Source: Treponema sp.
GTDB taxonomy: Bacteria > Spirochaetota > Spirochaetia > Treponematales > Treponemataceae
DNA: 35,746 nt
Reading direction: 5' to 3'
Assembly (NCBI GenBank): GCA_017392945.1
Contig: JAFOSK010000122.1
Coordinates: 1-35,746, forward strand
The notes under the pieces were generated by a model that had not been told where the DNA came from, made no database searches, and was given only the letters and a program-made list of their open reading frames with translations. Shown one piece after another: positions 23,375 through 29,798 of this stretch. Numbering within the stretch: the stretch's first letter is position 1; every line of letters starts with the position of its first letter. Position numbers and translations under genes: made by a program.

Positions 23375-24151
23375 TTGATTACAAAAAGTTATTGTTGTTC
23401 TGCAGTATCGGATGATGCTGCCATGTTGAGGATTGTCGGTGATTCTCCGGCGATTAGACTTGTAAAATTTCAGCTGCAAAGAATTTCCGGTACAGATTTA
23501 AATATTCTGTTGCTTGGTGAAAGCGGAACCGGTAAAACTTTGATGGCCAGAATAGCCCATGATTTATCTGCGCGGAGGGGTAAACCTTTTGTAAGCTTAA
23601 ATATGGCTGCTATTCCGGAATCCATTATGGAATCAGAGTTGTTCGGTACTGTATGTGGAGCATATACAGGGGCTGTAAACAAGGCTGGATTTGTCAGCAC
23701 GGCAGGAGGTGGTACCTTATTTCTTGATGAAATTGCAGAAGTTCCTTTGGCTGCACAAGCAAAGCTTCTGCATTTTATTGAGACGGGTAACTTTTTTAAA
23801 GTCGGCTCAACTACGGAAAACCACGTGGATGTTCGTATAATCTGTGCTACTAATGCAGATTTAGAAGAACTGGTAAAGGAAAAGAAATTCAATGAAGCTT
23901 TGTATTACAGGATACGCAAGGCTGCCATTCGAATTCCTCCTCTTAGAAATCGGAGGGAAGATATAAGGCTTATTTCTGAATCGATTCTAAAAAAAAGAGG
24001 TTATGCGTTCAGCTGTTTTTCAAAAGAAGCATTAGAACGGTTGGAAAACTATGAATGGCCGGGAAATGTAAGGCAATTGGACAGTTGCCTGCACGTTACC
24101 TGCGAACTCAACAAGGATCAGATAATTGGTCCCGAAGACTTAGTTTTCTAA
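23375..24151 (+). CDS. Stand-alone sigma-54 activator AAA+ domain, no receiver and no HTH
   Basis: 258 aa. The TTG at 23375 is used as start, 6 bases after GGGG; the next in-frame ATG is residue 17 and has no ribosome binding site. Almost the whole protein is a sigma-54-interaction AAA+ domain: Walker A GESGTGKT (49-56), GAYTGA loop (95-100, with Tyr in place of the usual Phe), Walker B GGGTLFLDE (111-119), the arginine region (YYRIRKAAIRIPPLRNRREDI in outline), and sensor II PGNVRQL. There is no N-terminal receiver or GAF domain, and the chain stops soon after the AAA+ lid with no Fis-type helix-turn-helix. It may activate sigma-54 RNA polymerase from solution or be partnered by another protein. 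It follows the TagA-like gene by 47 bases. Confidence 0.88.
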   Translation: MITKSYCCSAVSDDAAMLRIVGDSPAIRLVKFQLQRISGTDLNILLLGESGTGKTLMARIAHDLSARRGKPFVSLNMAAIPESIMESELFGTVCGAYTGAVNKAGFVSTAGGGTLFLDEIAEVPLAAQAKLLHFIETGNFFKVGSTTENHVDVRIICATNADLEELVKEKKFNEALYYRIRKAAIRIPPLRNRREDIRLISESILKKRGYAFSCFSKEALERLENYEWPGNVRQLDSCLHVTCELNKDQIIGPEDLVF

Positions 24152-24159
24152 AAAAAATG

Positions 24160-24227
24160 AAAAGAAGGACTGTTTTGTATTGGATACAGTTTTTTTGCTG
24201 TGTTCTGAACAGAACAGTCCTTCTTTT
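24160..24227. terminator. Long inverted repeat, probable terminator of the AAA+ gene
   Basis: A perfect 15-bp stem, aaaagaaggactgtt (24160-24174) with aacagtccttctttt (24213-24227), begins 9 bases after the AAA+ stop codon. The 38-base loop contains a second hairpin (tgtat/ataca) and T7. The arms end in TTTT on both strands, compatible with termination in either direction. The remainder up to 24346 contains a gtagatc...gatctac hairpin and otherwise nothing I can name. Confidence 0.6.
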
Positions 24228-24346
24228 ATAGACGGTAGATCTTCTGGCTGTGGATCTACATATTCGGTGAACTTATTAAGATTACAGGCAGCGTTATGAT
24301 TTTAAAATTTCATAAATATACTTAAGCAGATGGTAATATCCGGCAG

Positions 24347-24376
24347 AAAAAAATCCATTGTCTTTTTGCATGGATT
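24347..24376 (-). terminator. Intrinsic terminator of trmJ
   Basis: On the minus strand, aatccat and atggatt (24352-24358 with 24370-24376) form a 7-bp stem followed by T7 (plus-strand A run 24347-24353). It lies 3 bases beyond the trmJ stop. Confidence 0.75.
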
Positions 24377-24378
24377 GG

Positions 24379-25131
24379 TCATTTCTCAGCACATGAATTC
24401 TTTTTTATGAGCCCGGCTGCCTTTGAAAATATTTTTTCTAGATACTGGGCTTCACCTTCTGAGATTGTGGATCTGGAAAGCAGGCTTCTCCAAAAGGCTT
24501 CCATATCAGGTCGTCCGGCAACTTTAAAGAATCCTATTTTTTGAAGATTATCCGTAATTGACGATATTGTCTTGTCCAAACGCTCCAAAGTGAGAGGTGT
24601 ATAGCCTGTGAGAAAATCGTTCTTCTTTCTGAATAAGTGGTAGCATATTATCTGAACTGCATGAGAAAGGTTTAGAGAACCAAAATCGCTGCTTGATGGA
24701 ATTGTCACTCCTATGGTGCATTCCTTGAGCTGATCATCTGTAAGACCAGTCCGTTCGTTGCCAAATACAACGGCAATGTTTGTTCCGTCAGAAGTAATGT
24801 TGTCCGCGCCTGTTATTTTTCCGGCGGTTTCTGCAAATTCTTCCGGCAAAAGCAGTTTGCCTTTGCGGTTTTGACCTCGCCGTCTTGTAGTACCTGCAGC
24901 TATTGCACAATCTTTTGTTGCGTCCGTTATAGAATCGTAAAATTCTGCATTATCATAAATATAGGCGGCATGGATTGCCAGAACATGAATTTTTTCAATA
25001 TCGTAATCATCTTTGTTACCAACGATACGCAGATGGGTTATATCATTGTTAGCCATTGCACGGCATGCTGCTCCGATGTTCCTGCATTCATCCGGGTGAT
25101 CAAGAATTATATAAACTTTGTTAAGATCCAT
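24379..25131 (-). CDS. trmJ: TrmJ-like tRNA 2'-O-methyltransferase (SpoU/TrmH superfamily)
   Basis: 250 aa, the normal TrmJ length. The SPOUT motifs are clear: motif 1 ILDHPDECRNIGAACRAMAN near residue 10, motif 2 VVFGNERTGLTDDQL (about 125-140) and motif 3 IPSSSDFGSLNLSHAVQIICYHL (about 150). The C-terminal extension with RLDKTISSI, FWRSLLSR and EAQYLEKIF matches TrmJ rather than TrmL or RlmB. TrmJ modifies position 32 of tRNAs. In this protein the family SLNLSHAV segment is intact, so activity is expected. The start at 25131 has no ribosome binding site and lies 7 bases after a -10 box. Confidence 0.85.
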   Translation of the reverse strand: MDLNKVYIILDHPDECRNIGAACRAMANNDITHLRIVGNKDDYDIEKIHVLAIHAAYIYDNAEFYDSITDATKDCAIAAGTTRRRGQNRKGKLLLPEEFAETAGKITGADNITSDGTNIAVVFGNERTGLTDDQLKECTIGVTIPSSSDFGSLNLSHAVQIICYHLFRKKNDFLTGYTPLTLERLDKTISSITDNLQKIGFFKVAGRPDMEAFWRSLLSRSTISEGEAQYLEKIFSKAAGLIKKNSCAEK

Positions 25132-25138
25132 GAGGAGA

Positions 25139-25166
25139 AGTATATCGATAGACAGAAAAATGTAAA
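25139..25166 (-). promoter_or_regulatory. Promoter of trmJ, near-leaderless
   Basis: Minus strand TTTACA (25161-25166), 16 bp, TATACT (25139-25144), then 7 bases (no purine-rich site) and ATG at 25131. The predicted transcript starts at or one base before the ATG. Confidence 0.6.
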
Positions 25167-25253
25167 GGAATGAAAATGAGATCCGATAATTATGTGCGGG
25201 TGTTTTTGGTTTTGCAAAAATTTGGAAATAACAGTAAGTTTTTGTAGAATAAT

Positions 25254-25282
25254 TTGACCTATTAAATAAATTATAGTAGAAT
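25254..25282 (+). promoter_or_regulatory. Promoter of the STAS/zinc-ribbon gene
   Basis: TTGACC (25254-25259), 17 bp, TAGAAT (25277-25282). The predicted start near 25289 gives a leader of about 40 nt that carries GGAG (25318-25321), in contrast to the leaderless genes nearby. Confidence 0.65.
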
Positions 25283-25329
25283 TAATATTAAGGATATGAT
25301 TTGAAATCCTTGTATATGGAGCCTTGAGT

Positions 25330-25881
25330 ATGACTAGTAATAACAATATCGTTCCAGGTTTTGATGAAGAAAGAGATGACAGCCTGAAAATTTCTCTTGA
25401 AAAAATTGATTCCGTTCAGAATGGTCTTAGAATTTATCTGAACGGATATATTGATACGTATAATTCAAATTTCTTTCAAAAGAAGATTACTAAAGTAGTT
25501 GAGGCTGGTTATATAAACCTTATTTTCAACTGTTCTGCATTGAATTATGTGTCTTCAACAGGTATCGGATCGTTCACTTCGTTCCTGAAGATGCTTAAAC
25601 CAAAAGGCGGAGATATAGTTCTTCTTGAAATTCAGCCTAAGGTATATGAAGTTTTCCAGCTTTTGGGATTCTCTCAGTTCTTCAACATTAAGGATACGAC
25701 AGAAGATGCTATTGCATTCTTTAAGCAGGGGGCTCCTGTTTCGGAAAATGTATTCCCTAAGGTTTTTGCCTGTCCTATGTGCAACAAGCATCTTAGGGCA
25801 ACGCGTTCGGGAAGATTCCGCTGTTCTGAATGTAAGTCAATCTTGGCAATAAATGACCAGGGCGTTGTATCGCTCGGCTAA
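25330..25881 (+). CDS. STAS-domain protein with C-terminal zinc ribbon
   Basis: 183 aa. ATG 25330 lies 8 bases after GGAG; the in-frame TTG at 25324 is too close. Residues about 18-125 form a STAS domain of the anti-sigma-factor antagonist type: LRIYLNGYIDTYN, then NYVSSTGIGSFTSFL with the serine normally phosphorylated by a HPK-type anti-sigma kinase, and LLGFSQFF. Residues about 145-183 form a four-Cys zinc ribbon (CPMC...CSEC) that bears RATRSGRFR. STAS antagonists usually end after the domain, so the ribbon is an added module, possibly for RNA, DNA or protein contact. No partner kinase or sigma factor gene is adjacent. It has its own promoter and terminator. Confidence 0.88.
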   Translation: MTSNNNIVPGFDEERDDSLKISLEKIDSVQNGLRIYLNGYIDTYNSNFFQKKITKVVEAGYINLIFNCSALNYVSSTGIGSFTSFLKMLKPKGGDIVLLEIQPKVYEVFQLLGFSQFFNIKDTTEDAIAFFKQGAPVSENVFPKVFACPMCNKHLRATRSGRFRCSECKSILAINDQGVVSLG

Positions 25882-25888
25882 TCTTAAG

Positions 25889-25914
25889 AACCGGCTTTTA
25901 GGCCGGTTTTTTTT
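25889..25914 (+). terminator. Intrinsic terminator after the STAS gene
   Basis: aaccggc (25889-25895) pairs with gccggtt (25902-25908) around a 6-base loop, followed by T8. It isolates the STAS gene from the AT-rich region downstream. Confidence 0.9.
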
Positions 25915-26086
25915 ATGTCTTTCTATATTTATTCGATTTTTTACTAAAAAGCCTGAATTCATATTTTTATTTCAGTATGTATTCATGTTAAATAATAAAA
26001 TCGTGTCAATACTATATAAATGATGTTATTTTTTCAGGGTATTGACTTTTTTTTTATTCACTCTTTTTTTACTATAAAATCACAGG

Positions 26087-26367
26087 TTATTCACAAAAAA
26101 AAACACTTTTTTCACAAGTTATCCACAATTTTTTCAAAAAAATAGATAAAATGTGTATAAATTAAAAAGAGTTTTTTTTTATTAAATTTTATTAGTTTGT
26201 AATTGTTTATTATACATATAATTACAAAATATAATAAAAAAAATTAAAATATTTTTTTTCAGAAAAAAAATCCTTCTGTTTATCCGACTTATCCACAAGT
26301 TATAAACATTTTCAAAACTTCTGCGATGTTGTAATATATAAACCGTGAATGCTTTGTCTGTGAATAA
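26087..26367. other. DnaA-box cluster with AT-rich segment, oriC-like
   Basis: Six matches to the DnaA-box consensus TTWTNCACA: 26087-26095 (TTATTCACA), 26108-26116 (TTTTTCACA), 26119-26127 (TTATCCACA, perfect), 26152-26160 (reverse, TTATACACA), 26289-26297 (TTATCCACA, perfect) and 26359-26367 (reverse, TTATTCACA, inside the next gene). A near match (TTATCCGAC) is at 26280. Between the two groups, about 26160-26262 is almost pure A/T, as expected of an unwinding element. The whole gap 25915-26344 has no gene and is the most AT-rich part of the window. dnaA, dnaN and gidA are not present here. An origin, or a DnaA-titration/regulatory locus, fits best. Confidence 0.55.
26309..26337 (+). promoter_or_regulatory. 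Possible promoter of the ECF gene, near-leaderless
   Basis: TTTTCA (26309-26314), 17 bp, TAATAT (26332-26337), then 7 bases and GTG at 26345. No ribosome binding site is visible. The -35 match is only partial. Confidence 0.4.
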
Positions 26368-28456
26368 CTTGTGTTTCTCTTACGAAAATGCTCCTTCAGC
26401 GGCAGTGGATGATGTTTCATTTGAACTTAAAAAAGGAAGTTATACTGCCTTGGTTGGAATGAACGGCAGCGGAAAAAGTACTCTGGCGCGTATTGCGGCA
26501 GGACTTTTGGAACCGGGGTCAGGATCTGTGAAAGTCAATAGAAATATGAAAGTCGGCATTGTGTTTCAGTCACCACGGGATCAGATTATATGCGGCTCAG
26601 TTCGCAGGGATACGGCTTTTGGACCGGTAAATGAAGGTCTTCCTGACAGTGAAGTGGAATTAAGGCTTATAGAAAGTCTGAGCTCTGTAAATATGCTTCA
26701 GTATTATAATCGCCGTTCTTTGGATTTTTCTTTGGGACAGATGCAGAAACTAGCATTCAGCTCAATATTGGCTATTTCTCCTGATATTCTGATTCTTGAT
26801 GAAGTTACGGCAATGCTGGATCAGCAGGCCAGGGAAGAAATATATAAGCTGCTTGATGAACTTAATGAACGAGGAACGACAATTCTGCATATTACTCATG
26901 ATATTTACGGAGTTGAGCGGGCGTCAGATGTTATTATGATGCGTTCAGGTAAAATTGTCTGGGGCGGAACTTCCCGTGCTTTTTATTCAAATAAATCGCT
27001 GGTTTTGGAATTATGCGGTGAAAAATTAAAGAAATCGACTGTAAAAAAGGTCGGACCGCGTACGGTTTCTCTGAATGTGAATAATCTTGCTTTTTCATAT
27101 GGTGCGAATAAGGTTCTCAAGGATGTTTCTTTTGATTTGGAAGCAGGTTCTCTGGTTGCATTAACAGGTGCTTCCGGCAGTGGTAAATCGACTCTATTGG
27201 AATTGCTTGCGGGGCTTTTGAGTCTTCAGAGCGGAACAATACATGGATGTTGCCGGCCGGTTCTGTGCCAGCAGAATTGTGATGCCGCGTTGTTTGAGAA
27301 TTTTGCCGGTGATGATGTTGCATTTGGTCTTAGAAATCAGGGATTTCGCGGAAAGGAACTTGTGCGTAGGGTAAAAAACGCTATGGATGCAGTGAATTTA
27401 CCGTTTGAAAAATTTGCAGAAAGGCAGACTTTTTGCCTTAGCGGCGGAGAAAAGCGCCGGCTTGCCGTGGCCGGCATAATTGCGCTGGATTCCGATATTC
27501 TGCTTTTTGACGAACCTTCGGTTGCTTTGGATGGCGAGTCACGTTACATGATAATGAACCTTATGCGCAGACTTGCAGATCAGGGAAGGACAGTTCTCTT
27601 TACTACACATAACCGTGACGAGGCTGCTTTTGCAGACAGGGTAATACACATAGAAAACGGATGCATTCTAACGGGTGGAAAAAGTAGAAAAGAAGGGGAA
27701 TTCATAGAACCTGAAAGATTAAAGGAAATAAGAGCTATTTCGAATTCTTTTATGCTTGATGGATTCCGTAAGGTGGTTTTTGGTAGAAATGCGGGAAACG
27801 GAATTTTGGGACGAGTTCCTGCAATTTTGAGGGGGCTTCTTTTTATCGGATTCTTTATTGGTACGGCTCTTGTATGGTCGCTAAAAGGGTGCGGCTTGAT
27901 GTTCCTTCTTTCTGTTTTGTATTGCGTGCTTGCAGGACATTCATTAAAAGATGTACTTAAAAGTATTGTAAAGATTTTCCCATTTATACTTGTTTTCTTG
28001 TTTTTTCAAATTTTATTCGGTGTTACTCGCCCTGAAGATACTATTATCCTTTCAAAATTCGGTTTCAGCCTGACTGCTGAAAAACTTCTTGTATGTATGG
28101 AAACTCTGCTTCACACAGAATGTGCTCTTTGTGCTATTCTTGCATATACAAATTCTGTTACAGAAGATGATATTATAGACAGCGTATCGAAATTGTTTTA
28201 TCCGCTAAAGAAAACTGGGTTTCCGGTCAGGTATGCGGTTGTTCTTGTAGAACTTATATTCAGGTTTCTTCCGCTTCTAGCAGAAGAGACTGCGTGCATA
28301 ATAAAAACACAATTGGTCCGTGGCGGTCTTGGTAAAGCAAAGGGAATTATTAGAAAAATACGTGCTGTAATTCCTTTGATTGTTCCGCTTGTAATTCAAA
28401 CTATAAAGAAAGCGAATATTCTTGCTGATGCAATGGCAGCCAGAGGTTTAAAATGA
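26345..28456 (+). CDS. ECF transporter fusion: EcfA-EcfA-EcfT in one chain
   Basis: 703 aa, GTG 26345. The first ABC domain (about 1-235) has Walker A GMNGSGKS (38-45), signature FSLGQMQKL in place of LSGGQ, Walker B ILILDEVTAML and HITHD. The second (about 242-465) has Walker A GASGSGKS (275-282), signature LSGGEKRRLA, Walker B ILLFDEPSVAL and FTTHN. From about 495 to 703 come several membrane helices and the two EcfT coupling motifs (LVRGG and MAARG), near the C-terminus. It is therefore the whole energising module of an energy-coupling-factor importer for a vitamin or metal. The substrate-binding S component is not in the window. A start further downstream would remove the first beta strand of the ATPase. 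The next gene overlaps its stop by 4 bases. Confidence 0.9.
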   Translation: MNALSVNNLCFSYENAPSAAVDDVSFELKKGSYTALVGMNGSGKSTLARIAAGLLEPGSGSVKVNRNMKVGIVFQSPRDQIICGSVRRDTAFGPVNEGLPDSEVELRLIESLSSVNMLQYYNRRSLDFSLGQMQKLAFSSILAISPDILILDEVTAMLDQQAREEIYKLLDELNERGTTILHITHDIYGVERASDVIMMRSGKIVWGGTSRAFYSNKSLVLELCGEKLKKSTVKKVGPRTVSLNVNNLAFSYGANKVLKDVSFDLEAGSLVALTGASGSGKSTLLELLAGLLSLQSGTIHGCCRPVLCQQNCDAALFENFAGDDVAFGLRNQGFRGKELVRRVKNAMDAVNLPFEKFAERQTFCLSGGEKRRLAVAGIIALDSDILLFDEPSVALDGESRYMIMNLMRRLADQGRTVLFTTHNRDEAAFADRVIHIENGCILTGGKSRKEGEFIEPERLKEIRAISNSFMLDGFRKVVFGRNAGNGILGRVPAILRGLLFIGFFIGTALVWSLKGCGLMFLLSVLYCVLAGHSLKDVLKSIVKIFPFILVFLFFQILFGVTRPEDTIILSKFGFSLTAEKLLVCMETLLHTECALCAILAYTNSVTEDDIIDSVSKLFYPLKKTGFPVRYAVVLVELIFRFLPLLAEETACIIKTQLVRGGLGKAKGIIRKIRAVIPLIVPLVIQTIKKANILADAMAARGLK

Positions 28457-29016
28457 GCGGAAATGATTTTAATTTTTGTCCAAGCTGCGGGAAGCAGAAT
28501 ATAAAATATCTTCAGAATAAAAAATGGTTTTGCAGTGACTGTGGATTTGACTTGTATAATAACGTTGCTGGTGCTGTTGGCGTTGTAATTGCAGATTCTG
28601 AAAATAATGTTCTTTTTGAAATAAGAGCAAAAGATCCTAGAAAAGGATTTCTTGCGCTTCCAGGCGGATTTATTGATCAGAATGAAACGGCTGAAGAGGC
28701 TGTAAAGAGGGAATGTTACGAAGAAACAGGATTGTCTGTAGAAACGGTTTCTTATCTTTGCAGCTTTCCTAATGATTACGAATATAAGAACATTGCTTAC
28801 AAAACATGTGATTTGTTTTTTACTGCGGCTGTACCTGATTCAATTGGTTCCGTAGATGAGCTTATAAAAAAACTGCGTGGTCAGCAAAGCGAAGTTACGG
28901 GATTTCTTGCATGCAAGGTTGAAACAGAAGATGACGTGAACAGACTTCCTTTGGCATTTTCATCTGCAAAAAAGGCTTTGTCGGTTTGGCTTTTTAATAG
29001 TAAAATGAAATCATAG
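28453..29016 (+). CDS. Nudix hydrolase with N-terminal zinc ribbon
   Basis: 187 aa, ATG 28453 overlaps the stop codon of the ECF gene (ATGA). Cys9, Cys12, Cys27 and Cys30 form a zinc ribbon (FCPSCGKQN, WFCSDCGFD). The Nudix box, GGFIDQNETAEEAV then KRECYEETGL at residues 71-94, matches GX5EX7REUXEEXGU. The layout resembles NADH or ADP-ribose pyrophosphatases of the NudC/YjhB sort, but the SQPWPFPxS motif of NudC is absent, so the substrate is open. Co-translation with a vitamin- or metal-type ECF module may hint at nucleotide-cofactor salvage (inference). Confidence 0.88.
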   Translation: MSGNDFNFCPSCGKQNIKYLQNKKWFCSDCGFDLYNNVAGAVGVVIADSENNVLFEIRAKDPRKGFLALPGGFIDQNETAEEAVKRECYEETGLSVETVSYLCSFPNDYEYKNIAYKTCDLFFTAAVPDSIGSVDELIKKLRGQQSEVTGFLACKVETEDDVNRLPLAFSSAKKALSVWLFNSKMKS

Positions 29017-29024
29017 GAAATAAG

Positions 29025-29546
29025 ATGAATGTTTTTACCTCAAGAACGCTGATTGTTTTTGCATGTTTTATTGTTTATCTGGCGATACTTGTAACAGTTC
29101 CAATCCGAAGGTGTTATATTCTGTCAAAATTAGGAAAGGTCCGTGTTGGCGTTTCAAAAAAAAATACAAGAATGCAGGTTTTCTGCGTTGTGATTGCCGG
29201 TATTGTGCTTGTTCTGCTTTTTTTCAGGGATTTTGGCTTTTTTGTAAATCTTATAATCTGTCTTACGGCAATTCTTGCTGCAGCGATGAGTTCTGAAGAC
29301 GCGTCTTTAAGTTCTTTTGCAGGTCTTTATGAAAAAGGAATTGTAGGAGACGGTCATTTTCTTCTTATCCCAGAAATGTTTTCTATCCTTGAACCGGATT
29401 GTTCTGTTTTGCAGGAAGATGCGTCCAGGATTTTAAGAATTCAAACTGTGAAAAAAGGGATCGTAACATTTGTTTTTATTTTGCCAGAAGAAAAAGAGGC
29501 GGTATACGAATCTTTGATTGAAATTTGTCCTATATTGAAAAAATAA
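29025..29546 (+). CDS. Small membrane protein of unknown function
   Basis: 173 aa, ATG 29025 preceded by AGGA at 6 bases. I do not recognise a family. One membrane helix spans about residues 7-27 and a hydrophobic stretch at about 50-85 can form two more (VVIAGIVLVLLFF, NLIICLTAILAAAM). A basic loop (RRCYILSKLGKVRVGVSKKN) lies between them. The remaining 80 residues (from SSEDASLSSFAGLYEKG) are soluble and end in an alpha/beta pattern. It is 8 bases after the Nudix gene, so probably the third gene of the same transcript. Confidence 0.7.
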   Translation: MNVFTSRTLIVFACFIVYLAILVTVPIRRCYILSKLGKVRVGVSKKNTRMQVFCVVIAGIVLVLLFFRDFGFFVNLIICLTAILAAAMSSEDASLSSFAGLYEKGIVGDGHFLLIPEMFSILEPDCSVLQEDASRILRIQTVKKGIVTFVFILPEEKEAVYESLIEICPILKK

Positions 29547-29580
29547 TTTTCTGTATTTAAAAAAACACGGCTTATAGCAC

Positions 29581-29609
29581 TAGACAAGATTTTTGATGAA
29601 TGTTATAGT
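29581..29609 (+). promoter_or_regulatory. Promoter of tRNA-Cys
   Basis: TAGACA (29581-29586), 17 bp, TATAGT (29604-29609), 11 bases before the mature 5' end of the tRNA. Confidence 0.7.
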
Positions 29610-29620
29610 ATCTATCACAT

Positions 29621-29692
29621 GGTGTGGTACCCAAGCGGTAAGGGATCGGTCTGCAAAACCGTCATTGGTAGGTTCAACTCCTATCCACACCT
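29621..29692 (+). tRNA. tRNA-Cys (GCA)
   Basis: Acceptor arms ggtgtgg (29621-29627) and ccacacc (29685-29691), D arm with ccc/ggg, anticodon loop ctGCAaa, T arm gtagg-ttcaact-cctat, discriminator T at 29692 as usual for tRNA-Cys. CCA is not encoded. The anticodon stem has a T-T mismatch at its base. Confidence 0.95.
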
Positions 29693-29694
29693 AT

Positions 29695-29723
29695 AGGATT
29701 GCTTAGTGCAATCCTTTTTTTTT
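29695..29723 (+). terminator. Intrinsic terminator of tRNA-Cys
   Basis: aggattgc (29695-29702) with gcaatcct (29708-29715) and a 5-base loop, then T9. Another hairpin, cgagct/agctcg (29724-29752), follows directly. Confidence 0.9.
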
Positions 29724-29765
29724 CGAGCTGGTCTTGGCAAAGCCGCAGCTCGTTTATATATAATG

Positions 29766-29798
29766 CCTCTGAAAACTTCGGTTTTTAGGGGTTTTTTT
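29766..29798 (+). terminator. Second terminator-like hairpin with a TTCG loop
   Basis: An 11-bp stem, cctctgaaaac (29766-29776) with gtttttagggg (29781-29791), including two G-T pairs, is capped by ttcg and followed by T7. The T run overlaps the recQ stop codon. It probably blocks plus-strand read-through into recQ. Confidence 0.7.

Noticed and set aside
26041-26080. TTGACT followed by TATAAA as a promoter in the AT-rich gap
   Set aside because: The spacing between them is about 25 bp, too long for a sigma-70 promoter, and there is no gene directly downstream.
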